Source of the DNA: Oscillibacter faecalis_A
Lineage (GTDB): Bacteria > Bacillota > Clostridia > Oscillospirales > Oscillospiraceae
NCBI RefSeq assembly: GCF_029218125.1
Contig: NZ_JARFXX010000002.1
Coordinates: forward strand, 124,001 to 188,000
DNA: 64,000 nt
Direction of reading: 5' to 3'
Within the stretch, counting starts at the first letter, position 1; each line of letters opens with the position of its first letter. A model generated the notes under the pieces. The model did no database searches. It worked only from the letters and a program-made list of their open reading frames with translations, and was not told the DNA's origin. The position numbers were made by a program, and so were the translations under genes. Shown in pieces: positions 41,123-50,736 of the stretch.

Positions 41123-42892
41123 ATGCTGCTATCCGCAGAGCATCTTTCCATTAACTTCGGCAGCCGCCAGTTGCTGGAGGATGTGAATTTTTATTTGAAT
41201 GAGGGGGACAAGGTTGGTGTCATCGGCATCAACGGCACCGGAAAGTCCACATTTTTGAAGGTACTGGCCGGGAGGCTGGAGGCCGACGCCGGGACGATCT
41301 CCCGAAACCCCAATGTGCAGGTGAGCCTTTTGGAGCAAAATCCGCCCATGGAGGATGACGCCACGGTTTTGGAGCAGGTATTTCTGCATTTTCCCAAGGA
41401 ATTCCGGGAGCTGAACGAGTACGAGGCAAAAACCATGCTCAATAAGCTGGGCTTGCCGGACTACGAGCAGAGGGTGGGCACTCTCTCCGGCGGACAGCGG
41501 AAGCGGGTGGCGCTGGCGGCGGCCCTCATCCACCCGGCGGATGTGCTGATTTTGGACGAGCCCACCAACCATCTGGACGCGGAGATGACCATGTGGCTGG
41601 AGGACTGGCTCCGCCGGTTTAAGGGCGGGCTGGTGATGGTGACCCATGACCGCTACTTTTTGGAGCGGGTGGTGAACCACATCACGGAGCTTTCCCGGGG
41701 CAAGCTCTACCATTACGAGGCAAATTACTCGAAATATCTGGAGCTGAAGGCCCAGCGGGCGGAGATGGCGGAAGCCAGCGAGCGGAAGCGGCAGTCCATT
41801 CTGCGAACGGAGCGGGAGTGGATCATGCGGGGCTGCCGGGCCCGGACCACCAAGAGCCGAGACCGTATCGAGCGGTACGAGGCGCTGAAAAATCAGGACG
41901 CCCCGGAGACGGACGATACAGTGCAGATGGCTGCGGCGTCCAGCCGCCTTGGCAAAAAGCTCATTGAGCTGCATGATGTCAGCAAGTCCTACGAGGGCCG
42001 AACCGTCATCCGGGACTTTTCCTACAATCTGCTGCGGAATGACCGCATCGGCATTGTGGGACACAACGGCGCCGGAAAATCCACGCTGCTGCGGCTGTTT
42101 GCCGGGGAGCTGTCCCCGGACAGCGGCACGGTGGACATCGGCACTACTGTGAAGATCGGCCACTTTTCTCAGGAGGGCCGGGAGCTGGATCTGAACCAGC
42201 GTGTCTACGATTTTATCCATGACATCGGCGACGAGGTCCGCACCGACGAGGGTACCTTCACCGCTAAGGCCATGATGGAGCGGTTCCTGTTCCCCAGCGA
42301 TTTGCAGTCAGTCCCCATCGGACGGCTCAGCGGCGGAGAACGGCGGCGGCTGTACCTGCTGTCCATTCTGATGGAAGCCCCCAACGTCCTGCTGCTGGAC
42401 GAGCCCACCAATGATCTGGACGTGATGACCCTTTCCATTCTGGAGGACTATTTGCAGGGCTTCCCGGGCCCCATCCTTATCGTGTCCCATGACCGTTTTC
42501 TGTTGGACAAGCTGGCGGAGCAGGTCTTTGAGGTGCGGGACGGGCAGGTGCTGCGTTACAGCGGCAACTGGTCCGACTGGAAGGCCAAGCGGAAAGAGGA
42601 AGAAGCGCCCGCCAAGGCGGAAAAGCCCAAGGCGGCACAGGAGCGGCCCCGGGAGCGGAAGCTGAAATTCTCCTTCAAGGAGCAGCGGGAGTTTGAGACC
42701 ATTGACGCGGACCTTGCGGCGCTGGAGCAGCAGATCAAGGACTGTGAGGCAGCGCAGAGCGCCTGCGGCAGCGACTATGTGAAGCTGCAGGAGCTGCAGG
42801 CTCGGCAGGCAGAACTGGAGGCCGCGCTGGAGGAAAAAACGGAGCGGTGGATGTATCTCACAGAGCTGAAGGAGAAAATCGACGCGCAGTAA
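41123..42892 (+). CDS. ABC-F family ATPase
   Basis: 589 residues, no membrane helices, two ABC cassettes: Walker A GINGTGKSTF (about 37) and GHNGAGKSTLL (about 321), signatures LSGGQRKRVALA and LSGGERRRLYLL, Walker B LILDEPTNHLD and LLLDEPTNDLD. A charged linker (about 230-290) and a C-terminal coiled coil (about 520-589) give the Uup-like layout. ABC-F proteins bind the ribosome E site to rescue stalls or give antibiotic protection; Uup-type members also affect ribosome assembly. AAAAGGAG lies before ATG 41123. Divergent from the patatin gene. Confidence 0.93.
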   Translation: MLLSAEHLSINFGSRQLLEDVNFYLNEGDKVGVIGINGTGKSTFLKVLAGRLEADAGTISRNPNVQVSLLEQNPPMEDDATVLEQVFLHFPKEFRELNEYEAKTMLNKLGLPDYEQRVGTLSGGQRKRVALAAALIHPADVLILDEPTNHLDAEMTMWLEDWLRRFKGGLVMVTHDRYFLERVVNHITELSRGKLYHYEANYSKYLELKAQRAEMAEASERKRQSILRTEREWIMRGCRARTTKSRDRIERYEALKNQDAPETDDTVQMAAASSRLGKKLIELHDVSKSYEGRTVIRDFSYNLLRNDRIGIVGHNGAGKSTLLRLFAGELSPDSGTVDIGTTVKIGHFSQEGRELDLNQRVYDFIHDIGDEVRTDEGTFTAKAMMERFLFPSDLQSVPIGRLSGGERRRLYLLSILMEAPNVLLLDEPTNDLDVMTLSILEDYLQGFPGPILIVSHDRFLLDKLAEQVFEVRDGQVLRYSGNWSDWKAKRKEEEAPAKAEKPKAAQERPRERKLKFSFKEQREFETIDADLAALEQQIKDCEAAQSACGSDYVKLQELQARQAELEAALEEKTERWMYLTELKEKIDAQ

Positions 42893-42944
42893 TCGGCATT
42901 TTGGGGCAGAATGAAAAAAGTGGTGAAAAATTTCACGAATTGGG

Positions 42945-42973
42945 TTGCCGCGCAGGCGGAGAGCCTGTATAAT
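42945..42973 (+). promoter_or_regulatory. Promoter of the DUF1576 gene
   Basis: TTGCCG (42945-42950), 17-bp spacer, perfect TATAAT (42968-42973), 40 bp before the GTG start. Confidence 0.72.
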
Positions 42974-43012
42974 GGTATTTAGAAACCGTTAGGAAAACGG
43001 AGGGAACGCACA

Positions 43013-44464
43013 GTGAAGCATACCCGCTCATACCAGTATATTCTGCCCGGAACCATCGTTTTTTCTATTTTTTTAATGCTGATCGGCATCTGCATCGGCG
43101 ATGCCTCGGAGATTCTGCCGGGGCTTTGGAAAATCGTGACCATGCAGGATCTGCTCATCACGGATTATATCGACATTGCGGGCCCGGCTGCGGCGTTTGT
43201 CAACGCGGGGCTTGTGACCATCATCTCCATCTGCCTCATCTGGCTTGCCAAGGACCCCTTTAACGGCTTCACCATTGTGGAGATGGGACTGATGGCGGGC
43301 TTTTCCCTGTTCGGCAAGAATCTTTTTAATATCTGGCCCATCATTTTGGGAACGTGGCTGTACGCCCGGTATCAGCGGGAGCCGTTTTCCAAATACGCCT
43401 CCGTGGCGCTGCTTTCTACATCCCTTGCGCCGCTGGTGAGCTATATGGCGCTGGGCAGCGTTCATGCCAGTATCCCGCTGGGGGTGCTGACCGGCGTGGC
43501 CGTGGGCTTTCTGCTGCCCAGCCTTTCGGCCTACACCTATAAAATTCAAAACGGCATGAACCTTTACAACATGGGCTTTGCCTGCGGACTGTTCGCCATG
43601 ATGGTGGTGCCGATTCTCACGGCCTTCGGCGATAAGCCGGACTCCGCGCTCTACTGGTCCACGGGGCATAACACGGAGCTGGTGACGGTGCTCACCGTGC
43701 TGTGCACGGCGTTTATTCTGGTGGGCTTTTTTGGCAGCGGCGTACCGTCATGGGCCGTGTGGGCCGGCTACCGGCGGCTTCTGACCACCACCGGCCGGGT
43801 ACCCAGCGATTATCTGCGTATGTTCGGCACCGGGCCGGTGCTGGTGAACATTGGCGTCAACGGTCTCATCGGTATGGCGTATATCCTGCTCATCGGCGGC
43901 GACCTCAACGGCCCGACCTTGGGCGGTATCTTCACCATCATGGGCTTTTCTGCCTTCGGCAAGCATCCCCGGAACATCATTCCGGTGATGGTCGGAGTCT
44001 GGATGGGGGCCTACGGAATGCACTATGAGCCGAATTACCCGGCCTTACAGTTGGCGGGTCTCTTCGGAACAACGCTGGCTCCCATTTCCGGCCACTTCGG
44101 CGCGCCCTTCGGCGTGCTGGCGGGCTTTATCCATTCGGCGCTGGTGCTGCAGACCGGCGGCCCTGTGGCGGGGCTGAACCTTTATAACAACGGCTTTTCC
44201 GGCGGCCTCATCGCCATTGTGCTCTACCCCACGCTGACAGCTATCGTCCGTCACCGCCGGCCCAAGATGCGGGACGCCGATTACTTCGACCTGTTCGGCG
44301 AGCAGGCGCCTATCAATATGTCCTATTGGCACACCCATAAGCCGGAAACGGATGAAAAGACCCATTTGCAGGAGAAGCCGGATACCAAAATGCCGGAGGA
44401 TGAGCCGGATGCCACGGACCTGCGCAGCGCGGATGACCTGCTGCCGGGAGAAAAACAGGAATAA
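43013..44464 (+). CDS. DUF1576 family membrane protein
   Basis: 483 residues with about 12 hydrophobic helices and a charged C-terminal tail (about 425-483) rich in Glu, Asp and Pro. Two internal repeats are visible: AGFSLFGKNLFNIWPIILGTW (in part, about 102-120) and MGFSAFGKHPRNIIPVMVG (about 312-330), together with paired NLYNMGFACG / NLYNNGFSGG motifs, indicating an inverted or tandem duplication typical of transporters. DUF1576 has no assigned substrate. The start is GTG 43013 with GGAGGG upstream. Confidence 0.85.
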   Translation: MKHTRSYQYILPGTIVFSIFLMLIGICIGDASEILPGLWKIVTMQDLLITDYIDIAGPAAAFVNAGLVTIISICLIWLAKDPFNGFTIVEMGLMAGFSLFGKNLFNIWPIILGTWLYARYQREPFSKYASVALLSTSLAPLVSYMALGSVHASIPLGVLTGVAVGFLLPSLSAYTYKIQNGMNLYNMGFACGLFAMMVVPILTAFGDKPDSALYWSTGHNTELVTVLTVLCTAFILVGFFGSGVPSWAVWAGYRRLLTTTGRVPSDYLRMFGTGPVLVNIGVNGLIGMAYILLIGGDLNGPTLGGIFTIMGFSAFGKHPRNIIPVMVGVWMGAYGMHYEPNYPALQLAGLFGTTLAPISGHFGAPFGVLAGFIHSALVLQTGGPVAGLNLYNNGFSGGLIAIVLYPTLTAIVRHRRPKMRDADYFDLFGEQAPINMSYWHTHKPETDEKTHLQEKPDTKMPEDEPDATDLRSADDLLPGEKQE

Positions 44465-44563
44465 ACGCTGTTGCGGTTTTTTGAAATGTGTGGCATAATG
44501 CTCTTTACACCTTATAGCATAGCTTTGAGTATTGTTTGACGGAGAAAGGCGGAACTTGAAAAC

Positions 44564-45433
44564 ATGACTCCCAAGAAAATCGCTCTGCTGACAGATTCCA
44601 GCGCCGATTTGCGCTGGGAGACTGCGGAGGAAAATAATATCTTTTTTGTCCCGCTGCGGATTTTGTGTCGGGACGGAGAATATTTAGACGGTGTGGACAT
44701 CCGGGGAACGGATGTGTACCAGCGGCTTCACGCGGGAGAGCTGCCGCAGACCTCACTGCCCCGGGTGGAGGATTTTGCGGCAAAGCTCCACGAGATTTTT
44801 GAAAAGGGCTATGACGGTGTCATTGCGGTCATGCTCTCCAGCGGCCTTTCCGGCACGTATAATCTGGCGCGGCTGGTGGCGGAGGAATGCAAGGAGCAGG
44901 GCCGCGCCATGGCGGCCTTTGATTCTCTCAGCGGCTCTCTGGGCCTTGGCATGACGGTTTTGCAGCTTGCAGAGGACATCAAAAAAGGCATGGGCTGGGA
45001 GGAGCTGACGCAGCACCGCGCACCGCAGCTCATTGCCAACACCTATCCGTTCTTCACGCTGGATACGCTGGAATATCTGCAAAAGGGCGGGCGTATCGGC
45101 AAGGTAACGGCCATGGCCGGTACCATGCTCCAGATCAAGCCCATCCTTACCTTCGCGGAGGACGGACAGCTCCAGTCCATCGCCAAGGTCCGGGGACACC
45201 AGCAGGTCATGAAAAAGCTGGCGGAGCTGGTGCAAAACCGCAAGGGAGCGCACCGGCGCTTCAATCTGGCGGTAGCCAACGGCGGCTCACCGGAGGAAAT
45301 GGAAAAGCTCCGGGAACAGGTGGCGTCGCTGCTGCCCGGTTGGGAGCATTTTTGGGACGGGGAGATCGACGGAACTCTCAGCGTTTACATCGGGGACGGT
45401 GTGCTGGGCGCCGCCGTTCAGGTTTTGGACTGA
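44564..45433 (+). CDS. DegV family fatty-acid-binding protein
   Basis: 289 residues, typical DegV size. N-terminal TDSSADL (about 9-15), VMLSSGLSGTYN (about 89-100) and the Ser/Thr residues that bind the carboxylate headgroup; the C-terminal domain includes GRIGKVTAMAGTMLQIKPIL. DegV proteins bind fatty acids, and FakB members serve fatty acid kinase FakA; a FakA gene is not in the window. ATG 44564 is preceded by GGCGGAACT. Monocistronic, with a terminator at 45452. Confidence 0.93.
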   Translation: MTPKKIALLTDSSADLRWETAEENNIFFVPLRILCRDGEYLDGVDIRGTDVYQRLHAGELPQTSLPRVEDFAAKLHEIFEKGYDGVIAVMLSSGLSGTYNLARLVAEECKEQGRAMAAFDSLSGSLGLGMTVLQLAEDIKKGMGWEELTQHRAPQLIANTYPFFTLDTLEYLQKGGRIGKVTAMAGTMLQIKPILTFAEDGQLQSIAKVRGHQQVMKKLAELVQNRKGAHRRFNLAVANGGSPEEMEKLREQVASLLPGWEHFWDGEIDGTLSVYIGDGVLGAAVQVLD

Positions 45434-45451
45434 CAAGTGAAATACGAGCAG

Positions 45452-45484
45452 CACCCCGCCGGGTAATCCGGGCGGGGTGTCTTT
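45452..45484 (+). terminator. Terminator of the DegV gene
   Basis: A 9-bp stem CACCCCGCC/GGCGGGGTG (45452-45460 with 45471-45479) then TCTTTA. Confidence 0.75.
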
Positions 45485-45602
45485 ATAACAAAGACAGAAT
45501 GCGGCGAAAATGCTTGCAAAGCCATCGGCGGTGTGATACCATGATTTTAATAGGCCCACATGGCGGGCCATGGAACAGAAACAGAAAATGGGAGGAACGG
45601 AT

Positions 45603-46271
45603 ATGCTGGATATTTTTGACATTCTGGGCCCCATTATGATCGGCCCCTCCAGCTCTCACACGGCAGGGGCCGTGCGAATCGGCAGGATGGCCCGGACATT
45701 GCTGGGAGAAAAGCCGGTAAAGGCGGACATCGGTCTATACGGCTCCTTTGCCGAGACCGGAAAGGGCCACGGCACGGACCGCGCGCTGGTGGCGGGCCTT
45801 TTGGGAATGCGGCCCGACGATCTTCGCATCCCGGAGAGCTTCACCGTGGCGGCGGAGGAAGGGCTGACCTTTACGATTCACCCTGTTGAGCTGCGGGAGG
45901 CGCACCCCAACACGGCGGTGCTGACCGTGGAGGGCATCAGCGGGAAAAAGACCTGCGTGCAGGCAGTCTCCATCGGCGGCGGACGCATTCGGGTGGACAA
46001 GCTGGACGGTGTGGCGGTGAATTTCACCGGTGCGTTCAATACCCTCATTGTCCGGCACATGGATGTGCCGGGTGAGCTGGCAACGCTGACCCGGGAGATT
46101 TCCAACGCGGATATCAACATCGCCAACATGAGCCTTGTGCGGGACCGCCGGGGCGGCAGCGTGATGACGATTTTTGAGATCGACCAGCCGGTACCGGCGG
46201 GTGTTATTGAAAAGCTGAAGGAAGTGCCCCACGTGATCGGCGTGGTGTACTACGAAAAGGAGGGCGACTGA
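45603..46271 (+). CDS. sdaAB: L-serine ammonia-lyase, beta subunit
   Basis: 222 residues. The N-terminal beta domain has IMIGPSSSHTAGAVRIGRMA (about 12-31) and YGSFAETGKGHGTDRALVAG; the C-terminal ACT domain (about 145-220) starts with LIVRHMDVPGELATLTREI. With the alpha subunit it deaminates L-serine to pyruvate and ammonia. GGAGGAACGGAT sits before ATG 45603; the longer frame to 45570 is less likely. It is followed after 1 bp by sdaAA. Confidence 0.95.
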   Translation: MLDIFDILGPIMIGPSSSHTAGAVRIGRMARTLLGEKPVKADIGLYGSFAETGKGHGTDRALVAGLLGMRPDDLRIPESFTVAAEEGLTFTIHPVELREAHPNTAVLTVEGISGKKTCVQAVSIGGGRIRVDKLDGVAVNFTGAFNTLIVRHMDVPGELATLTREISNADINIANMSLVRDRRGGSVMTIFEIDQPVPAGVIEKLKEVPHVIGVVYYEKEGD

Positions 46272-46272
46272 G

Positions 46273-47148
46273 ATGGCCTTGGATTCCATGCAGGAAATTT
46301 TTGAAAGAGCGGAGGCCGAAGCCATCCCCTTCTGGCGGGTGGTGCTGGAGACCGATATGGAGGAGCGGCAGGTCACGGAGGCGCAGTCCTGGGAGAAAAT
46401 GCGCCAGACGTGGGAGGCCATGCTGGAATCTGCTGTGAGCTATCGGGCGGAGCAGCGCTCCCGCAGCGGCCTTGTGGGCGGCAACGGTGCGCGGATGCGG
46501 GCGTATGCCGCCTCCGGCAAGGCATACAGCGGCGATTATGTGCAGGAGGTCATTGCCACGGCCCTCAGCGTGGGGGAGTGCAACGCCTGCATGAGAAAAA
46601 TCGTGGCGGCGCCTACGGCGGGCGCCTGCGGCGTGCTGCCGGCGGTGCTGGTGCCGCTGTATCAGGCCGGGAAGGCCACAGAGGAGGAAATCCTGAAGGC
46701 GCTGTATACCGCCTCCGGCATCGGCGCGGTCATCAGCTTCCGGGCCTGCATTGCCGGTGCGGCCGGCGGCTGTCAGGCGGAGATCGGCTCCGCCTCCGCC
46801 ATGGCGGCAGGGGCGCTGGCCTCTCTCCGGGGCGGCGACTGCAAGCAGATCGGCCATGCCGCGGCCATGGCACTGAAGAATTTGATGGGCCTTGTGTGCG
46901 ACCCGGTGGCAGGACTGGTGGAGGTCCCCTGCGTGAAGCGGAATGTGGTGGGCGCGGTCAACGCGGTGAGCTGCGCGGATATGGCGCTGGCCGGTATCGA
47001 GAGCCGCATCCCGGTGGACGAAGTTATTGACTGCATGGGTGAGGTAGGTACCCGGATGCCTATGGAGCTGCGGGAAACGGCGCTGGGCGGTCTTGCCGCT
47101 ACCCCCACGGGCAAGGCCATCAAGGAGCGGATGGAGCAGGAGAATTGA
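46273..47148 (+). CDS. sdaAA: L-serine ammonia-lyase, alpha subunit
   Basis: 291 residues. Iron-sulfur ligand cysteines are in CNACMRKIVAAPTAGACG (about 99-116), CDPVAGLVEVPCVKRN (about 212-227), and a C-terminal ALGGLAATPTGK. The split alpha/beta form with a 4Fe-4S cluster is the anaerobic Clostridium type. It is coupled to sdaAB, with one base between stop and start, and closed by a strong terminator at 47176. Confidence 0.95.
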   Translation: MALDSMQEIFERAEAEAIPFWRVVLETDMEERQVTEAQSWEKMRQTWEAMLESAVSYRAEQRSRSGLVGGNGARMRAYAASGKAYSGDYVQEVIATALSVGECNACMRKIVAAPTAGACGVLPAVLVPLYQAGKATEEEILKALYTASGIGAVISFRACIAGAAGGCQAEIGSASAMAAGALASLRGGDCKQIGHAAAMALKNLMGLVCDPVAGLVEVPCVKRNVVGAVNAVSCADMALAGIESRIPVDEVIDCMGEVGTRMPMELRETALGGLAATPTGKAIKERMEQEN

Positions 47149-47175
47149 CTGCGGAATCGCCGTATCAGTAAATAA

Positions 47176-47216
47176 AAAAAGGTCCCCGGAACGCATCGCG
47201 TTCCGGGGACCTTTTT
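47176..47216. terminator. Bidirectional terminator after sdaAA
   Basis: A 19-bp stem AAAAAGGTCCCCGGAACGC with its complement (47176-47194 with 47198-47216), ATC loop, A and T tracts on both sides. It serves sdaAA and the convergent lipoprotein gene. Confidence 0.92.
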
Positions 47217-47231
47217 GCTCCTATGTAATGT

Positions 47232-48116
47232 TCAGTTCAGGCCCAGCACGGCGCGGCCGCTTTCGCTCCAATAGCTTGCAAGCTGCTCGTAGCTGAAGTG
47301 GAACTCCTGCGGCCCGGCGGCATAGCTGGCCAGCTCATAGGCGGAGAAGATGATGGTCATGCCCTCTGCGTCAAAGGATACGGCGTAATCGCTGGCCCAT
47401 TTTTCCATGACCTCACGGTAATTTTCCCAATAAATGTCGGAGAGGGAGAGACCGGCGTAGTTGGGGTCGGACTGGAAGCGCTCCACAGCCTGTACCTCGA
47501 TCATGTCCGCCACAGCCAGTGTGAAGGCCTGCGGGTCCTCGGCCAGCTCGGGAATGGCGAGGAAAATACCGCTGTCCAGATCAAAGTTCCAACTGAAATA
47601 CACAGTGTTGGGGTGCGCGCCGCCCAGATAGCTGTAGTAGTCGGCGGCAATGCTGATAAGGGAGCCGGTGCGGTAGCAGGTGTAGGTCAGCTCCTCGGAA
47701 AGCGGGGCCATACTGTCGCCGGTGAACAGCTCCGGGTTCTCCTGATACATCATTTTGGTGTCGGCAATGCTTTCCTCCACGGATTCGGATTCTCGCCACT
47801 GGTCAAAGCTCTCGTTAAAGGTATTCATGCGGCTCACAGCGGCCTCCTGCGCGGGCGTTGCAGGGGTCTCGATGGGCTGGCCGTTTACATAGGCCTGAAG
47901 ATGGGGGAGCTGGAAGGAAATGTGCATCAGCTTTGTGCCATCCTCCGCCAGAATGTCCTGCTCGTAGGGGTCTGTTGTCACCTCGTAGGTGATGTCCTCC
48001 GTGTCCGCAACGGCGGGGGGCGTCGGCTCCTCCGGGGTGGGCAGCGTTGTCGCACCGCAGGCGGTCAGGCCCAATACAAGGCACAGGGTAAGCGTCAGAA
48101 TACCGAATTTTTTCAT
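47232..48116 (-). CDS. DUF3298-type (RsiV-like) lipoprotein
   Basis: 294 residues. Signal and lipobox LVLGLTACG (Cys about 20). The mature chain combines a DUF4163-like N-terminal part (ILAEDGTKLMHISFQLPHL) with a DUF3298 C-terminal part (YYSYLGGAHPNTVYFSWNFD and AVSFDAEGMTIIFSAYELASYAAG in pieces), the same pairing found in the sensor domain of RsiV, which binds lysozyme. Here it is lipid-anchored without an anti-sigma domain. It could bind a cell-wall hydrolase, which is an inference. AAGGAG precedes ATG 48116. Confidence 0.8.
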   Translation of the reverse strand: MKKFGILTLTLCLVLGLTACGATTLPTPEEPTPPAVADTEDITYEVTTDPYEQDILAEDGTKLMHISFQLPHLQAYVNGQPIETPATPAQEAAVSRMNTFNESFDQWRESESVEESIADTKMMYQENPELFTGDSMAPLSEELTYTCYRTGSLISIAADYYSYLGGAHPNTVYFSWNFDLDSGIFLAIPELAEDPQAFTLAVADMIEVQAVERFQSDPNYAGLSLSDIYWENYREVMEKWASDYAVSFDAEGMTIIFSAYELASYAAGPQEFHFSYEQLASYWSESGRAVLGLN

Positions 48117-48139
48117 GAGAAACTCCTTTCAGGGACGGT

Positions 48140-49348
48140 TCAGAGCATCCGGGCGGTCTCCCGCCACAGTGCGCCGCCAACGGCGGCGCGAAGCTCCGGG
48201 TAGGCAAGGGTGTAGAGGTCCGCAGCGCGGGCCTCAAGAGCGAACAGCCGCTGCGCTGCGGCGTCCAGCGTCCGCACGGCGGCGGGCTTTGTGAGAACCG
48301 GCAGACGCGCGGTTTCCCGCATCCGGCCCAGCAGCGCCCGGCCCCGGCTGTTGGCGGCCAGCACCCGGAGATAGGGCACATGGGCGGGGATGTCCGCCGG
48401 CGTCAGCCCCAGATAGGCCCAGAGGACCATCCGCCGCAGACGGGTGTAGGCGTACCGTTTTGTTTTGGCGGCGTCCAAAACGGCGGCAAGGGAGGCGGGC
48501 TCCCGGCTGGCCTTGTACAGCCGCTGGCCGATGCCCTCCCGGCCGGTATCCAGCACGTCAAACTCCGCCGCGCTCATGGAGCGGAGCCGGGATAGAATGG
48601 CCCGTTCACAGCCGGCGGCAAATACCGGGGCGCGGCCTGCGGCCTTTTCTTCCTCGTAAATGCACCGCATGGCCGGGACCATGCGGGAGAGGGCGTCTGC
48701 CTCTGCGCCTTCCGCCAACAGGGTTCGGATAGCGGAGGCGGAGCAGCCCCCGGCCTCGGAAACGGCGGCGTCATGGGCGGCGCCGTGCCGGGGAACGGTG
48801 AAGACCTCCGCCTCGGAGCCGGTACGCAGCAGGGCACGGCAGTATTCAATGCCAAGCGTATTGTTGGGCTGGGACAGCAGCGCGGCATCTGCGGGAGATA
48901 ACAGCGCGGAAACGGCTCGCTGCCGCGCGGCGGCAAAGCTGTCTCCCCGGGTAAGCTCCGCCTTTAAAAGCGGCGTTAGCTCCGGGCGCTCCAGCGCGTG
49001 AGCGCACCGCAGCAGTGCGGCGCTGTCCCCGCATTCGCTGCCGAAGGCCAGCACGTCCAAAAGCCCGGTGGCGGTCAGTGTCTCCACGCCGCCCCGCGCA
49101 AAGCCCTCAGCAGAGCTGACAGCCCATGGCAGGGGCAGCTCCAGCACGAGGTCCGCGCCGCTTTCCACAGCAGCCTCCGCCCGGGCGTACCGCCGCAGAA
49201 GGGCAAAGTCGCCCCGCTGCACAAAGTCCCCGCTCATGGCGCAGATCACGGCGGTATCCTCGCCGAAGCGCTGCCGCACAGCCTGCAGCAGATGCAGATG
49301 GCCATAGTGCAGGGGATTATATTCAGCTATGATACCAGCGGTTTTCAC
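48140..49348 (-). CDS. tmcAL: tRNA(Met) cytidine acetate ligase (TmcAL/YlbM)
   Basis: 402 residues. The nucleotidyltransferase motif GIIAEYNPLHYGHLHLL (about 4-20) with HxGH-like YGH, and AICAMSGDFVQRGDFALL and LELPLPWAVSSAEGFA are diagnostic. TmcAL makes N4-acetylcytidine at the wobble position of elongator tRNA-Met from acetate and ATP. The chosen start is GTG 49348 with GAGGTGA six nt upstream; the ATG-led frame to 49384 has no clear site. It is divergent from ackA, whose product also handles acetate. Confidence 0.9.
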   Translation of the reverse strand: MKTAGIIAEYNPLHYGHLHLLQAVRQRFGEDTAVICAMSGDFVQRGDFALLRRYARAEAAVESGADLVLELPLPWAVSSAEGFARGGVETLTATGLLDVLAFGSECGDSAALLRCAHALERPELTPLLKAELTRGDSFAAARQRAVSALLSPADAALLSQPNNTLGIEYCRALLRTGSEAEVFTVPRHGAAHDAAVSEAGGCSASAIRTLLAEGAEADALSRMVPAMRCIYEEEKAAGRAPVFAAGCERAILSRLRSMSAAEFDVLDTGREGIGQRLYKASREPASLAAVLDAAKTKRYAYTRLRRMVLWAYLGLTPADIPAHVPYLRVLAANSRGRALLGRMRETARLPVLTKPAAVRTLDAAAQRLFALEARAADLYTLAYPELRAAVGGALWRETARML

Positions 49349-49401
49349 GTATGTCACCTCAAAGCGGTTACAAAAAAGTGTCAATTCGGTAAAAATGGTG
49401 A

Positions 49402-49429
49402 TTGTATCTCGCGAAAGTTCTGCTATAAT
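49402..49429 (+). promoter_or_regulatory. ackA promoter
   Basis: TTGTAT (49402-49407), 16-bp spacer, perfect TATAAT (49424-49429), about 100 bp before ackA. Confidence 0.65.
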
Positions 49430-49530
49430 GAGATAAGAGAGTTTGCGTAAATGCAGACGTCATACTGACATTGTAGCTTAATTATGGAAAGCTGGCAAGG
49501 CTTTCTCAAAAGAAGAAGGAGATTCCAACG

Positions 49531-50733
49531 ATGAATATTCTGGTTATCAACGCGGGCAGTTCCTCTTTGAAGTATCAGCTGCTGAACCCCGAGACCGGCG
49601 TGCTGCTGGCCAAGGGCCTGTGCGAGCGCATCGGCATTGACGGCAAGTTCACCTACAAGCCTCAGGTAGAGGGCAAGAAGGTGCTGGACGCCATTGACGT
49701 TGCCATGCCCACCCATTCCGAGGCCATTCAGGCCGTGCTGGACGCACTGGTGGACAAGGACAACGGCGTCATCGGCTCCATGAAGGAGATCGACGCTGTG
49801 GGCCACCGCGTGGTGCACGGCGGCGAGGCGTTCAACAAGTCCGTGCTTATCACCGATGAGGTCATGAAGGCACTGGAAGAGTGCATCCCTCTGGCTCCTC
49901 TCCACAACCCCGCCAACATCACCGGTATCAACGCCTGCACCGCTGTGATGGGCAAGGACGTGCCTCAGGTGGCTGTGTTTGATACCGCTTTCCATCAGAC
50001 CATGCCTGCCAAGGCTTATATGTACGCCCTGCCCTATGAGTATTATGAGAAGGACAAGGTCCGCCGCTACGGCTTCCACGGCACCTCCCACAAGTATGTC
50101 TCCCAGCGCGCCGCTGTTATGCTGGGCAAGAAGCCCGAGGAGCTGAAGCTCATCTCCTGCCACCTCGGCAACGGCTCCTCTGTCACCGCTATCGACGGCG
50201 GCAGGAGTGTGGATACCTCCATGGGCTTCACCCCGCTGGCAGGCCTTCCCATGGGCACCCGTGCCGGTGATCTGGACGCCGGTATCCTGCAGTACCTCAT
50301 GAACAAGTACGGCATGAGCATTGACGAGATGCTGAACATCCTCAACAAGAAGTCCGGCGTGCAGGGCGTGTCCGGCGTGTCCTCCGACTTCCGTGATCTG
50401 GAGAACGCCCACAAGGAGGGCAACGAGCGCGCAGGTTTGGCTGTGGATATGTTCAACTACGGCGTGAAGAAGCTCATCGGCGCTTATGCTGCCGCTATGG
50501 GCGGCGTGGACGCCATCATCTTCACCGCCGGCGTGGGCGAGAACAGCGCTTCTCAGCGTCTGGATATCGCCTCCGGTCTGGAGTTCATGGGCGTGAAGAT
50601 GGACGCCGAGGCCAACAACGTCCGCGGCAAGGAAGCCGTCATCTCCGCCGCTGACTCCAAGGTGAAGGTCCTGCTGATCCCCACCAACGAGGAGCTCATG
50701 ATCGCTATGGACACCGCCGCCATCGTGAAATAA
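49531..50733 (+). CDS. ackA: Acetate kinase
   Basis: 400 residues. ASKHA-fold signatures: ILVINAGSSSLKYQLL (about 2-17), DTAFHQTMP, YGFHGTSHKYV (about 174-184) and FTAGVGENSASQR (about 331-343). It makes ATP from acetyl phosphate in fermentation. Codon use is more biased than in its neighbours (many GGC, AAC and AAG), suggesting high expression. GAAGGAG precedes ATG 49531. A pta gene is not adjacent. The structured intergenic element F follows its stop. Confidence 0.97.
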   Translation: MNILVINAGSSSLKYQLLNPETGVLLAKGLCERIGIDGKFTYKPQVEGKKVLDAIDVAMPTHSEAIQAVLDALVDKDNGVIGSMKEIDAVGHRVVHGGEAFNKSVLITDEVMKALEECIPLAPLHNPANITGINACTAVMGKDVPQVAVFDTAFHQTMPAKAYMYALPYEYYEKDKVRRYGFHGTSHKYVSQRAAVMLGKKPEELKLISCHLGNGSSVTAIDGGRSVDTSMGFTPLAGLPMGTRAGDLDAGILQYLMNKYGMSIDEMLNILNKKSGVQGVSGVSSDFRDLENAHKEGNERAGLAVDMFNYGVKKLIGAYAAAMGGVDAIIFTAGVGENSASQRLDIASGLEFMGVKMDAEANNVRGKEAVISAADSKVKVLLIPTNEELMIAMDTAAIVK

Positions 50734-50736
50734 TTT